64,000 bases of DNA from Flammulina velutipes (taxonomy: Eukaryota; Basidiomycota; Agaricomycetes; Agaricales; Physalacriaceae): contig CM022376.1 of assembly GCA_011800155.1 (NCBI GenBank), positions 744,001-808,000 on the forward strand, written 5' to 3'. Numbering within the stretch: position 1 is the first letter of the stretch; the number at the start of each line of letters is the position of its first letter. This document shows, piece after piece, positions 22,649 through 32,824 of the stretch. The notes beneath the pieces are model-generated. The model was not told where the DNA came from. It did no database searches and saw only the letters and a program-made list of their open reading frames with translations. The position numbers and the translations under genes are program-made.

Positions 22649-23392
22649 ATGTCTTTGGTGACCATTCGAGTGAGTTATGTTTATTTCTCCGCGTATCTCG
22701 CTCATTTCATCTTGCAGAACGTAGAGTTCATAAACAATCCAGCGAAATTCTCGGACGTCTATCGTTTTCGTGTCACTTTTGAATGCATAGCCCCGCTCAA
22801 GGATGGTGAGTTTTTCTCCCAAATTCTCCGCAGGATGCTCAATACTTCGTATAGACTTAGAATGGAAGCTCATATACGTATCGTCGCCTGGGAACGAAGA
22901 CCTCGACCAAGAACTAGATGACTGCTTGGTTGGACCAGTTCCCATAGGCGTCAACTCTTTCGAGTTCGAAGGCTCCGCGCCGGATCCTCTAAAAATTCCC
23001 TCAGACGACGTCCTCGGCGTGGCAGCCCTCATCCTCACTGGCTCTTACAAAGACCAAGAGTTTGTACGGGTCGGTTACTACCAAAACACGGAATACGACA
23101 ACGAAGAGATGAAGGAAACTCCCCCATCCAAAATCATGTTTGACAGGCTGGTTAGAGATATCAGCCTGAAACCTAGAGTGACTCGATTCCAGATCAAATG
23201 GTACGCCCTACTGATCTTTTCTTGACGCGTGTGGCTCACAGTATGTATAGGGACGTGACACCAGTGCAGCAAGGCATGACAGCCGCTGCTGGTGCAGCTA
23301 CCTCTGCTGCTGTCCCCTCAGCCGATGATCTATATGACGCGGAAGAAACACCCACGAAGAAAGATCCCACCCCCGACAGCGCCGCCTCATGA
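22649..23392 (+). CDS. ASF1: Histone chaperone ASF1
   Basis: Binds histone H3-H4 dimers and hands them to CAF-1 or HIR during nucleosome assembly in the nucleus. Exons 22649-22669, 22718-22805, 22855-23200, 23251-23392; 198 residues. The spliced N-terminus (MSLVTIR then NVEFINNPAKFSD, FRVTFECIAPLKD) and core (DLEWKLIYV, DQELDDCLVGPVPIGVNSFEF, YKDQEFVRVGYYQNTEYDNEE, KPRVTRFQIKW) match the conserved immunoglobulin-like ASF1 domain end to end. The fungal C-terminal tail is short, Ala-rich then acidic. The 21-nt first exon is required to supply the conserved start. No missing core residues were noticed. Confidence 0.96.
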
Positions 23393-24119
23393 CCTCGTCC
23401 CTTTGTTGTTGTACTTGTGTGTAACTTATATCCCTGTGGAGGAGCTTGCTTGTATCTTTCGAACAACGCATGAGGATTCCTGTGCCCATGTAAATGATTA
23501 TCGAGTTATCATCCTGTTCTTCATTCATCCTCTGCTATTCCTTGATAGTTTTAAAGTGCTAAGTAGTAGTAGAAATATCTAGAACCATACAGAGGCTGTG
23601 ACGCTCTCAGACTGAACCAGAATTATAAAATGCGCTATAAGCACGTGACCGTTTGTATCTTGCTTTTCCCCGACAACGGACTCAGTCTCTCTGTCTCAGA
23701 AACGTGAACGTTCAGTATTTGTCGAGCTAGCAACTATCTTCGGCGGACTCTCTACCGCTCGGCTGTGCGAATATTCATTGCTCTTGCTTTGTCTGTCTGT
23801 CTGCCCTTTGTGGGCCGGGACCGTAAGACCGTCAATGTGAACTACATTGACCTTGCCACCCACAAAGGCCTCACTATTTGTACTCGCTCTTGGCAGCCTA
23901 AAATTGCCATATCAGGCTAATATGCTTCAATTGCTTGCGCCACTCAGTAAACAACGCAATTCGACTACTATAAACAACGAAAACCAGAAAACCAATTGGC
24001 GAGATTCAACTTGAGCCAGCAGCGTATATAAAGGCTGACAATTTCGACAATGCCCTTCATATCTCAATCCCTTTCAGTCACTTTCAAACTCCTCCAAAGC
24101 CCGTTGCTTCTCCGATAAC
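23393..24119. other. Intergenic; promoter of the zinc finger gene
   Basis: Tandem-gene spacer of about 730 bp. A TATATAAA box at 24025-24032 lies about 90 bp upstream of ATG 24120, followed by a pyrimidine-rich CAATCCC..TTTCAGTCACTTTC leader. No coding region is supported. Confidence 0.55.
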
Positions 24120-25112
24120 ATGCCTGCTGATCGCACTTCATCTTCGGTGAGTTGTAATGAGTATTTTATGTTACCTACTCTTCTGACTCCATTATCAGCT
24201 TTTCGAGCACTCCGCTAGCGTCCCTTACGCCTCTGTCAAGAGCAAGGCCCCCAAAAAGAAATCCGAAGCAGGTAGATCGCGGTATCCGTCCTCGCGCAAG
24301 TAAGTTCCTTTCTTCAGACACCCAAAATATCGCCACTAATGGCTCTGTAGACACATTCCTTGTGAATTCCCCGGCTGTGATAAGATATCCACGCAGAAAT
24401 GCAACTACCAGGACCATTTGAACACACAGTACGTAGCTCTCGGCTATACACTTCCAAATCATTGACTAACTCCTCAAATAGCTATGGGATCAAACCATAC
24501 AAATGCGTAACCGACGATTGCGATTACTCTTCCACTCATCGCAGCTCTCTCCTCAACCACCGCAAATCCAAACATCAATACATCCCCAAGAGGCAAATTC
24601 GACGCCGGTCGTCTACCACCGCTACAAGCACAGAATCGAGTTCCGACAGCCCCAAACTCGAACTCGATTCTCTTCTCACGATGCCCGTCGAGGACTCGAA
24701 AACCGAAGCCACACTCGACTTCAGCAACCTCTACGACAAACAGCCCACCACCTTCGACGACGAGTCTGCCAGCAAGCTTATGCCTTCGTCTGCTTACCAA
24801 TATGAAGCTCCCAGCTCCGCCTACAACTTCTTCAACCCAGCCTTGCCGTATACGCAGCTTCCCGCTGGGTTCTATAACTGGGGGTCGAACAACTCCTACG
24901 TCCCGATGACTTCTTTCGGGAAAGAGCAATTTTTGGGTAACATGCCTTACGCCCTGGATGGTGGTGCTTCGTATCAATCTGTTCAGAACAACAGCTACTT
25001 TCAACAGCCCATGGCTCCGCTGAACTTTGATTATTCTCAGCCTCGAGTTCAAGACTCTACGGCTCTTTCTTATGCTTCTCCTTATGCTTCTCAATATGGA
25101 ACGTACTACTAG
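24120..25112 (+). CDS. C2H2 zinc finger transcription regulator
   Basis: Exons 24120-24146, 24199-24299, 24351-24428, 24482-25112; about 278 residues. Two zinc fingers are assembled by splicing: finger 1 C-x4-C-x12-H-x3-H (CEFPGCDKISTQ... DHLNTH) and finger 2 C-x4-C-x12-H-x4-H (CVTDDCDYSS...NHRKSKH), linked by YGIKPYK, a variant of the TGEKP linker. Basic tracts KAPKKK and KRQIRRR flank the fingers and could be nuclear localisation signals. The C-terminal 160 residues are rich in Tyr, Ser, Asn and Gln, a plausible transactivation or prion-like region. A TATA box sits upstream. The target is unknown. The tandem-finger layout is similar to many Agaricomycete regulators and to the gene at 2-862, with which it shares no obvious similarity outside the fingers. 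Confidence 0.85.
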
Positions 25113-25451
25113 TAGGCTTCCACTTCCGAGCAATCTTTCAATCCAACCTGCCATGCATTCCCTTCTTCACGTTCTCCGAACGACCTCCCATGCTACGCCC
25201 ATATGCAAACATCACTTCTCCCTTTCAAACGATTGTATCTTTATGTATCTAGCTTGTATTTCGAATAATTCTCTTTCAATGCATTCATAAATAGACGCCA
25301 ATACAACGTGCAAGAAGCATCGTCTTCCCAATTATATACATAGGACCTTCGATGAATTCTCCGGTCATAGGATACATATTTACATCAAATCGAACACTGC
25401 TGTTCGCTCCAATTACACGCGCCCTTCATCCAAAATCAGACCATAACTGTA
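25113..25451. other. Convergent 3' flanks
   Basis: About 340 bp between the converging zinc finger and SOD genes; AT-rich, no coding potential noticed. Confidence 0.5.
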
Positions 25452-26270
25452 TTATCGCACAAAGAGCTCACCAATGACACCACAAGCCGAACGAGCCCCC
25501 GCATTCCCAGTCGTCAGCGAATCAGGAACGCCTCCTTTACCCAAGTCATCCGTCCCAGCGTGGATAACCAAAGCGCGTCTATCGAAATGCTTCAGACAGC
25601 TTGTTACAACAAAAAGAGGAACGTACCCAAGAATATCTGTTTCACCCCAGAGCGACATCAACTTGTCCTTCGTGGTGAACTTCGCATTACCCTCCGCGTC
25701 CGTTTGGAGGTTTCCAAGGTCGCCGACGTGACGCGAAGACTTGGAGTCTGTGGGAGCACCGTGCGTCTTGTTGTACGGGTTGAAGTGTCCCCCGGCGGAG
25801 GCGCATCCAGCGGTGAGGTTACCGAATTCACTGGTATCGATACTATCAGGTGGCGAATAGACTAGAAGACGGAATAAGGACGTACTGGACGTGTATACCG
25901 CGTGAAGCGTTTGCGTCGAGGCCTATGATATCGACGCTGATGCGTAAAGAGTGGAAGGCGCTGGTTTGTTCGAAGATGATGGTGCCGTTCACAGAGGAGG
26001 GTCCGCTCACGTAGACTACGGCCTGTTAGGAGTCTGTTAGAGCGTGTCGATGTATGCGTACAAGTGACTACCTTGCGTGGGTGTCCAAACCACTGGCTAA
26101 GACACGGTCAACTCCTGAAAATGATTCAAAGAGAAAGAAGTTTCACCTGAAGCTGCTTTCTAGTATTAGCACCATAAAGTAATCTGAAGAAAAAGAGCTC
26201 ACTCAAAGATAGGAAGGGCATGAGCGCTGACGGAAAGGAATGCGAGTATCAGCGTGAGGATTTGGTTCAT
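25452..26270 (-). CDS. Secreted Cu/Zn superoxide dismutase
   Basis: Converts superoxide to oxygen and hydrogen peroxide; predicted extracellular. Exons 26203-26270, 26072-26096 (25 nt), 25886-26022, 25627-25842, 25452-25578; 190 residues. N-terminal signal peptide ([14 protein letters not shown]). Metal ligands are complete after splicing: GIHVH (Cu), GGHFNP (bridging His), KTHGAP and RHVGDLGN with the zinc Asp, [10 protein letters not shown] (Cu His). The disulfide cysteines (AGCASAGG and RSACGVIG) and the catalytic Arg ([10 protein letters not shown]) are present. The last intron interrupts ETDILG-RALVIH; its removal gives the canonical sequence. The second exon edge is the least certain. 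Secreted SODs help fungi tolerate host or wood-decay oxidants. Confidence 0.92.
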
Positions 26271-26926
26271 CGTGGTACGAAGGAAAGGTGCAAAAGATAG
26301 GCGCATCTAAATACTTCGATGATGAGCCACAATTTATGAAACACCGCTTCTACGACGAGCATCCGAGATCAGCCCGTGAGCCTAATTCTGAAACGGACGA
26401 ACGCCGTTGACAAGCAGTTCCAGCAATGAGTAAAAGAGACGTTTAGATACCCAGAGACGAGCTTCGTTTGACACGAGCAAAGGAAATTTGAACCTCATGA
26501 ATGTTTGGAAATCGAAGTCAGCCACATTTCGGCATTTTCCGAGTCCGCTTAAGTTGACAACAAACCTGCAAGCGAACTGTGATTGAAGTTCTATCACTGC
26601 TTGCATCAGTGCCATCTTCATCTATTCATCATTTAATCCAACAACGATGAGACCCACGAGCTCGTCAGATAACGACTTCTTTTGAAACAGCCCCTGCAGC
26701 TACATACCTGACGGTGGTCTAACTTCTGTCTTCGGAGGCGTCTCTCTAAAGAACTTTGCAGAAGTCTACGGCGCCCGGGCCCCCATGTATGATTCACTGG
26801 ACTTACTGTTGCTTTCGTCATCCACTGGCACACCTTGGCTGGCGTCGGCGACGCGCGTCTCGGCGGCGGCAATCAAAAGGCACATAAAGTCCTGAGATTC
26901 TGAGACGATTCCCCTCTTCAACGATC
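26271..26926. other. Divergent intergenic region
   Basis: About 650 bp between the SOD (minus) and SDR (plus) start codons. Minus-strand frames here carry no recognisable domain and are treated as chance. Presumably holds both promoters. Confidence 0.5.
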
Positions 26927-27884
26927 ATGTCCTCAATAGCCTCTATACGCTTATCGAACAATGCTGCTCTATCTGCCCTGCAAAGGCCCACGGCTGTCTT
27001 CGTTGGTGGCACATCTGGTATCGGTCAAGCCATGGCCGAAAGCCTCGCGACCCATACTTCCGGCAGAGCGAACGTCGTCCTCGTAGGTCGCAACGAAGCT
27101 GCAGCAAACAAGATTCTGGCAGGGTTTCCTTCCTCTGTGGACCCCGGAACTCGCGAATTCGCTAAATGCGACGTGACGAGTATGAAGGAAATAGGCGAGG
27201 TGGCGGAGAAGATACGGAGCAAGCATCCCCAACTCGACTTCCTGGTATTGAGCCCGGGATGGGCTGCTCTCGAAGGCAGGAATGAGACGGACGAGGGTAT
27301 CGACAGGAAGATGGCCGTGAACTACTACGGGCGATGGAAGTTCATTCATGACCTTCTCCCTTCGTTCGCTTCGGCAGGTACCAAGGTCCTCTCTGTGCTC
27401 GGTGCCGGTGCTGGGAGCTCGATAAACCTCGAAGATCTAGCTATGAAGAAGTCGTACTCTGTGGCCAAAGTTGCTGTTGTAACACCAACATATAACGACC
27501 TAATGATGGAGGTAAGTCGTCCTAGCCTCCTTTTGCTTCATCTCTAACATCCACTGCTAGAGCTTCGCCTCCCTCGACCCGAAACACACGTTTATTCAAT
27601 CGTCACCAGGCGCCGTACGGACGAACTACTTGCACTCGTCAACAACTGGAATCATTCGATGGACTGCACCGATCGTCATGGGTTTGGTTTACCCATTCTC
27701 AAACAGTGCTGAAGACTGTGCAGAGTATATGTGGCATGGTGTCCTCAGTTCTGGGAAAGGCGCACATAGAGTGGGTGCGAAAGGCCAAGATATTGGCAAG
27801 AGTCGTTATTACGGCGATGATGAGCAGAGAAAGGCACTATGGGAACATACTGTAAAAGCTGTAGGCGTCTCGGGCGATGTATGA
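26927..27884 (+). CDS. Short-chain dehydrogenase/reductase
   Basis: NAD(P)-dependent oxidoreductase of the SDR superfamily, 302 residues from exons 26927-27511 and 27561-27884. Motifs: the nucleotide-binding glycine motif GGTSGIGQ near the N-terminus, VVLVGRNE after the second strand (the Arg suggests NADPH), CDVT, and the catalytic YxxxK (YSVAK) in exon 1. The canonical NNAG is replaced by LSPGW. The C-terminal half (SSPGAVRTNYL) follows the usual proline-glycine substrate loop. Relatives in fungi are often annotated as oxidoreductases of unknown substrate; some belong to secondary metabolism, but no pathway neighbours are seen here. No targeting signal recognised. Confidence 0.9.
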
Positions 27885-28179
27885 ATGTATCATACAGACT
27901 TGAGCAAGTTGGCATGTCATCTTCGAAGAATGACTGAAACAAGTTTCGAGCCTCGCCTAGGCGAATGCACATCCCACGCTCAAGAACACTTCGGGAAACC
28001 AAGTGTTGAACATTGAATCTATAGACGTATCAGACGAGATTCTTTTAATAGCTAAATATATTCAGCCTCGTGGCGACGTTGAGTTCGCGGATTATGCGTC
28101 ATCGGCCGAACGTATTTTTCTACGTCATTTACGGGAAATACTCCCCTTTCTTCTTACCACGACAACTGTTCTTTCTTGT

Positions 28180-28751
28180 AGTCGTATGCAACCAAATATG
28201 TCCTCCATAGAAGGTCAACATATCTCTTTAATTCAAGGACTGAAAACTGAACATTCTCTGCAGATCATCATGATGACGCCAAGTTCCCTGGTCAAATCCA
28301 TACTGGTCTTCCTCCCTCTCCAACCATTGAGAATCCTGGAGGAGTACGGAATTTGCTCACTTTCTTGCCGCTTATTCTGACATTTAGCTTACAGGTATTC
28401 CCCAAATCCGATCCAGCCAAAGGTCAGTTTAAGACATCCAATTGGGGATCAGTCTTGCTGACGATTTCAGCTTCATTGCGCGCCCCGCTCTCGCACCATA
28501 ACTCGGGATTGTACATTGGGAATCCCTTCCTCATGAACGAGGCATTTTCAAAACTGGATCGCGCCCTGGGTGAAGTCATCGACATCCTCGAACAGGAAGA
28601 ACGCGCTGTGGGAGCGGATAATGTATTAATGCGGCAGTTTCTTGGATGGAGAGATCAGTTGGACACTATACGGACCGGGAAGAAGACACCAGCTCGGTCC
28701 CCGGTGGGCCGTGCATCCCCGGAACGCGAAGGAGGGCTATTCGTGGATTAG
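28180..28751 (+). CDS. Hypothetical protein, exon structure unresolved
   Basis: The segment 28490-28751 reads as a convincing C-terminus (MNEAFSKLDRALGEVIDIL... to a basic Pro/Ser/Arg tail), amphipathic and helical. Upstream, at least three intron-like segments are visible (28208-28261 ending CTCTGCAG; 28345-28395; 28424-28470 with donor GTCAGT and TTTCAG acceptor), but more than one frame combination is possible and I could not choose. A start near ATG 28186 is plausible. No domain recognised, no signal peptide evident. It lies just downstream of the SDR gene on the same strand and converges on orphan B. Confidence 0.35.
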
Positions 28752-28814
28752 AAACGCTGGCGGGGTACGGACAAATGGCTTTATTCTGTAATCGATTGCT
28801 ATAGTATCTGCTAT

Positions 28815-29801
28815 TCAATCTCGCGGCCCGCGAAACATAGTAGTGCTACCGCACCAAATCCCGAACCGCCTCTTGAGTGGCTTCAGGACGTATCGTCGAG
28901 AAGGTTCTTGCTCGCCTTCGTCTTCATCTGAAGTATCCGAATTATTGTCCGGCATTCCATGAAGATACTGTTGAACCATTTCTGGAGGGAAGATGATAGG
29001 TTTCCTTCTTCGAGGCGAAGGAAGGCTTGACCGTGGCGGGAACTTATCCGGCGCTGATCTCGGGAGGTGAACATAGGTTGATAATTTTGGACAATAGTAC
29101 TTACGTGGCATGAGACAACTATCGTCTTGCTTGAACCGCGTATCCGACTTCGTGGCGGTGCATGTGGCGCAGCGGGGGCGTTTCGAAGGCACTTGAGAGG
29201 AATTGCGCAGTAAAGCAGCACTTGCGAGAGGTAGTACAAGCCGAGAAACTTGGTCTACGTTACTTCATTAGCATGCGCCTGGCGAGAAAACGGATGGAAC
29301 GTGATTACCTTGTAAACCAACAGGGAACAAGGATCTTTTGTATTTCAAAGATCGCAGGAAAGAAAAATAACGGCGCTTGAGAAGTATCATATGTGGGCTG
29401 CATGGAGCCGCCGCGTGTATTCGTACACCTGAACGGAGTAGCGTGTCTCTTGCGATCTAAAGTGGCAACATTTATAGTCAGTTTTGAGTGTAATTACGGA
29501 GAGGTGTCCAGGAGTGAGTAAAGAAAAAAGTCACCTGTACGAGTTTGAGAATCTTAAGGTGTTGGTGAGTCTTTGAGAGTCTCGTGTGGCGCCGATAAAT
29601 GGGACTTACTGTTGCGGGGTTGATTTTAGAGCTAGAAGACGAATATGCTAGTAGCATTCTATTCAGGCCATTCAGGCCATCTGTGAAACCTTTCACATTC
29701 CCAAGATCCTGTGATATGCGCAGAAACAACGAAGAGTCTTCAACTTCGTTCTGCAAAAAACGACAAGAAGGTGCCAGCGGGGTGGCGCTAAAATCCAACA
29801 T
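28815..29801 (-). CDS. Orphan protein B, paralogue of the gene at 11592
   Basis: 248 residues from exons 29610-29801, 29535-29552 (18-nt microexon, ILKLVQ), 29309-29456, 29105-29254, 28815-29053. Exon 3 has exactly the same length (148 nt) as in copy A and all phases agree. Conserved blocks: IARDTLLRSGV, YFSxLxxLKxKRxLFP, SRLVLPLASAALLR, PPRSSL then RKPI(I/V)F, and C-terminal RRFGIWCGS. Copy B has a CxxC (RCATCTATKSD) where copy A reads RCATSTTPR, so a possible metal site is not conserved. No signal peptide or membrane segment. It lies 600 bp downstream, in transcription sense, of dioxygenase 3 on the same strand. Function unknown. Confidence 0.7.
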
Positions 29802-30399
29802 GTTGATCTGTTGAAGGAGAAAGCAAAAAATGTAAGAGTAACGGGAAAGGATGAGGTGGTGATGGATATAGAAGAAAGAGTAACAGCAGAAGACGGTGAA
29901 CAATCGCAAGGTGTTGTACTTCGGCAACTTCCGTAGATGAACATATCTGGACCAGGGCGGTGATATGTTTTATCTGGTTCAATAGTAAAAGCCATACCGG
30001 AATGTATAAGGTTCGTATCTATGGCCATACATCACGGTATTACTAGTAGCATTCCCTGCGAACCATCGTTTCCAGTTGTTTATTCACACACAATTCGTCA
30101 ATTCCTGTCCTGACTTGACCGACTAATATATTTCTTAGGGCATCTCGACGGTGTGTTCAAATAACATGAGAGATACACCATTAAACGAAACACTCTATAA
30201 TGGGTAAACGTAGTTCCAGCTTGTTTCGTTTGATATGTTAGTTCACCGTGTAAGAGTGTCGGTGTGGCGCAGTCAATATCAAAGCCACCGGATTTAATGA
30301 GATATGTATTGTATTAAGACGTCCGTAATTTGAAACGCCGTGAACTATAAGCGGCGCTACTACGTATTACTGAATTGCGGCAGTGTTTGCGATATGTGC
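29802..30399. other. Spacer between orphan B and dioxygenase 3
   Basis: About 600 bp, equivalent to the 12563-13222 spacer. Minus-strand frames upstream of 29801 do not join the orphan in a way supported by copy A. A TGTGGCGC motif is at 30263. Confidence 0.5.
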
Positions 30400-31742
30400 C
30401 TATACAGCACTGGCAGATACCTCGGGAGGGATGCCGGTGCCACTCGGCACAGCTCCACTGGGCATCCCACCTCCCATACCGCCAGCATTCTCGTTCGCTA
30501 CGCCTCCATTCTCCGTTAGAGTAGCCGCAGGGCTGATCGTGTAGCTCGCCGAGGTATCAATCCCCACAGCACCCCACATCATCAGACCGTCGGACACATC
30601 GTCGCCGAGATAAACGTATTCCAGTACAGGATCCATCTCGTCCGCCTCCTCAGCAAGTATCGTATCGTTCTCGTTGGTAGTAAGTTCCTGCGTGTTCGTG
30701 TTGTAAGGCGCGGTGGCTTCAACCTCGGTGATCAGATCCTGGTCGAAGAAGACCTGTCCAACGTGGCTAACGGTGTCCGCGACGTATGTGCCATTGTCGA
30801 AGGTCGTTCCGTTCTGGTATGCGACTACGTGAATGTGTGTAGTACGGCTGGTATAGTGACCGGGGAAAATCGAAAGCCATTGAGCGACACCGTCTTCGTT
30901 CGTAGGGGCGATGCCACGCAGGAAGGTAGCATTCTGACAATGAAGCAATGAGAAATACAAAATATCGGCGTAAACGGTAGAACTCACAATATTGGATGCG
31001 TCACTGCTGTCACCGTTTCCGCTGGCGACGACACCAGCATAAACGCCAGTAGCATTAGCTATTGATGTGTGTGAGAAATATTAGCATGTAGGGTCAGGTA
31101 GAGACGTACCGTGCCAGAAATCAATGTAGATATCGGGAACAGGCTCGCAGGTGCTGACATCGATGAGCTGGATATCAACGTACATATCCACACCCTCTTG
31201 GTCCTCTCGGATATCCCAACGAACATATTCACCGTCCACGTCTAGGCCGAGCGTCAGATTGCCGTAGAGTTTCAAACGTCAGGAAGGCGGTACTCACAGT
31301 AAGGTCCTTGGGTGACCTCCGGTGCCAAAACGCATGAAGAGTTACCAGTAAATAATGTCGCCGCGTCAGTCTCGTTCGTCACGCCAGTCAAGTCCGACTG
31401 GTGATCTTCAGCAAGAACACTGTCAAGATCACGCCTGAAAGGAACGTTGGAGCCTACCCAAAAGATTGTAAAGTTGAGCATAAGAGCCTATAAGAAGGAC
31501 CTACGAAGAGACTTCGCCTTCCTTGCTTGGATGGCGTATGCTTCACGACGAGCTTTGGCACGCTCGTAGACGCCATTTCGCTTGGAGAGCGTCTCTTGGC
31601 AGCCAGCGAGGGAGCGGCGAGCGTTCAGCTGGAAGGCTTCACGACGCATATGCTCCACGGAGCCTGGCGCTGGGTGTGAGTGGCCAGCCACCAAAGAGAC
31701 GGCAGCCAAAGCAACAGGGAGAAGAGACGCGGCGAAGACCAT
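30400..31742 (-). CDS. Secreted intradiol ring-cleavage dioxygenase, copy 3
   Basis: Closest relative of the gene at 13223. Exons 31505-31742, 31298-31453, 31110-31241, 30988-31058, 30400-30933; 376 residues. Signal peptide (LLPVALAAVSLVAGHSH), conserved basic pro-region, iron ligands GPYY, FPGHY and THIH all intact. The C-terminal tail is Gly/Met/Pro/Ser-rich but shorter than in copy 2 and lacks its Ser/Thr repeat end. Differences from copy 2 are mostly conservative, which suggests selection is still acting on both enzymes. The donor of intron 1 is GTAGGT instead of GTAAGT. Substrate unknown; extracellular breakdown of aromatic diols is the expected role. Confidence 0.95.
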
Positions 31743-31801
31743 AGTAGTGCGAGTGGGTAGAAGGATAGATTTGTGAAGAACCCATGGTCGATTGAGACTA
31801 G

Positions 31802-31809
31802 CTTTTATA
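31802..31809 (-). promoter_or_regulatory. TATA box of dioxygenase 3
   Basis: TATAAAAG on the minus strand, 60 bp upstream of ATG 31742; same spacing as in copy 2. Confidence 0.55.
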
Positions 31810-31981
31810 CCTGCTTGCCTTGCGATGCGCAGCCCTCAGTGTATTGTCTTTGTTCAGTCGAGAACAGATTAAACGTACAGCCGAGGAGAGTTGTCCGGTC
31901 ACTCGTATAGCGGAGGTGGCTGTTAACTTCGAAGCGCAGCAAGCTTGCCTGCCACCCTTTGCAGATCATAATGCATGTTCC

Positions 31982-32003
31982 CTGCGGATGCGTCCAATCG
32001 CAT
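31982..32003 (-). promoter_or_regulatory. Shared inverted-repeat element of dioxygenase 3
   Basis: CTGCGGATGCG...ATCGCATC, the third copy of the element seen at 3666 and 14877, here 240 bp upstream of the start codon. Confidence 0.5.
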
Positions 32004-32824
32004 CTGTCCCATAGGTCAGCGCTCAGCCACATACCAGTCGCGTACATAGAACTTACGCAATTTTGCCCGGAAAACATGCATTCTTGAGCGTCCGCGCTTT
32101 GGTTGACGGTTGCACGAAAGGAAACCCTTCCACCTGGACGCGCACAACAATCTGAGCTAGTGACCATTCTACACCTGCAATAGAGCACAAATTACTGGTC
32201 CATATGTCACCCTGTCGACGACTTTACGTCTTGCCAACCGGTTGACCTCCAGCACTTTTTACGCGCTGCGGATGTCTCTAAGATAGATGAACTGAAGTCA
32301 TAATGACTACTCACCGTGGCGCTGCCTTTTATTTCAACCGTCAGCAGCACCCTGTAAATTTGCTCGTCAAAATGATGGCAGGAATCAAGAATGAATTTGC
32401 CGCCGGCATTCAAATGCGCCACACTAGCCAACTGACCTGATGATATGTAGCACCATTCAGTACCTGTCTGCTTAAACTTACATACATGTTAGAACGACTT
32501 GGGCCGCTTACAGTGAGACAATCGCCCCTAGTCATGACCAGGCTTATTTTCCCTCAGTCAATAGCAAGTATCTACCTATCACCAATGAGCCACGACACAG
32601 ACCAATATTGAAGGAAGCGCAGACGCACTACCAGAATGGAGACAGTAGTAGACAACAGCAGATAGTCCATACTTGCGTAGGTATTGGATACAAGATTTAA
32701 AAAAGAACAAAACCAGTCAACACAAGAACACTAGCGAAATAAAGAAAATCTGGGAAACGATGTACAGTGAGCAATACAGCGAAAGCAACGAAAGCGACAG
32801 AAAGACGTCCGCCCTTCCAAGGGT
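32004..32824. other. Intergenic, no gene recognised
   Basis: About 820 bp. Frames at 31805-32188 and 32207-32431 (minus) show no family resemblance and are not called. Confidence 0.45.

Noticed and set aside
22376..22665. Val- or Asp/Thr-rich frames around 22.5 kb
   Set aside because: They come from a GTC-rich low-complexity leader between RasGEF and ASF1; no real protein composition.
28003..28380. Single-exon gene of 125 codons
   Set aside because: The frame runs through at least one convincing intron (CTCTGCAG end) and an AT-rich upstream region; probably chance joining.
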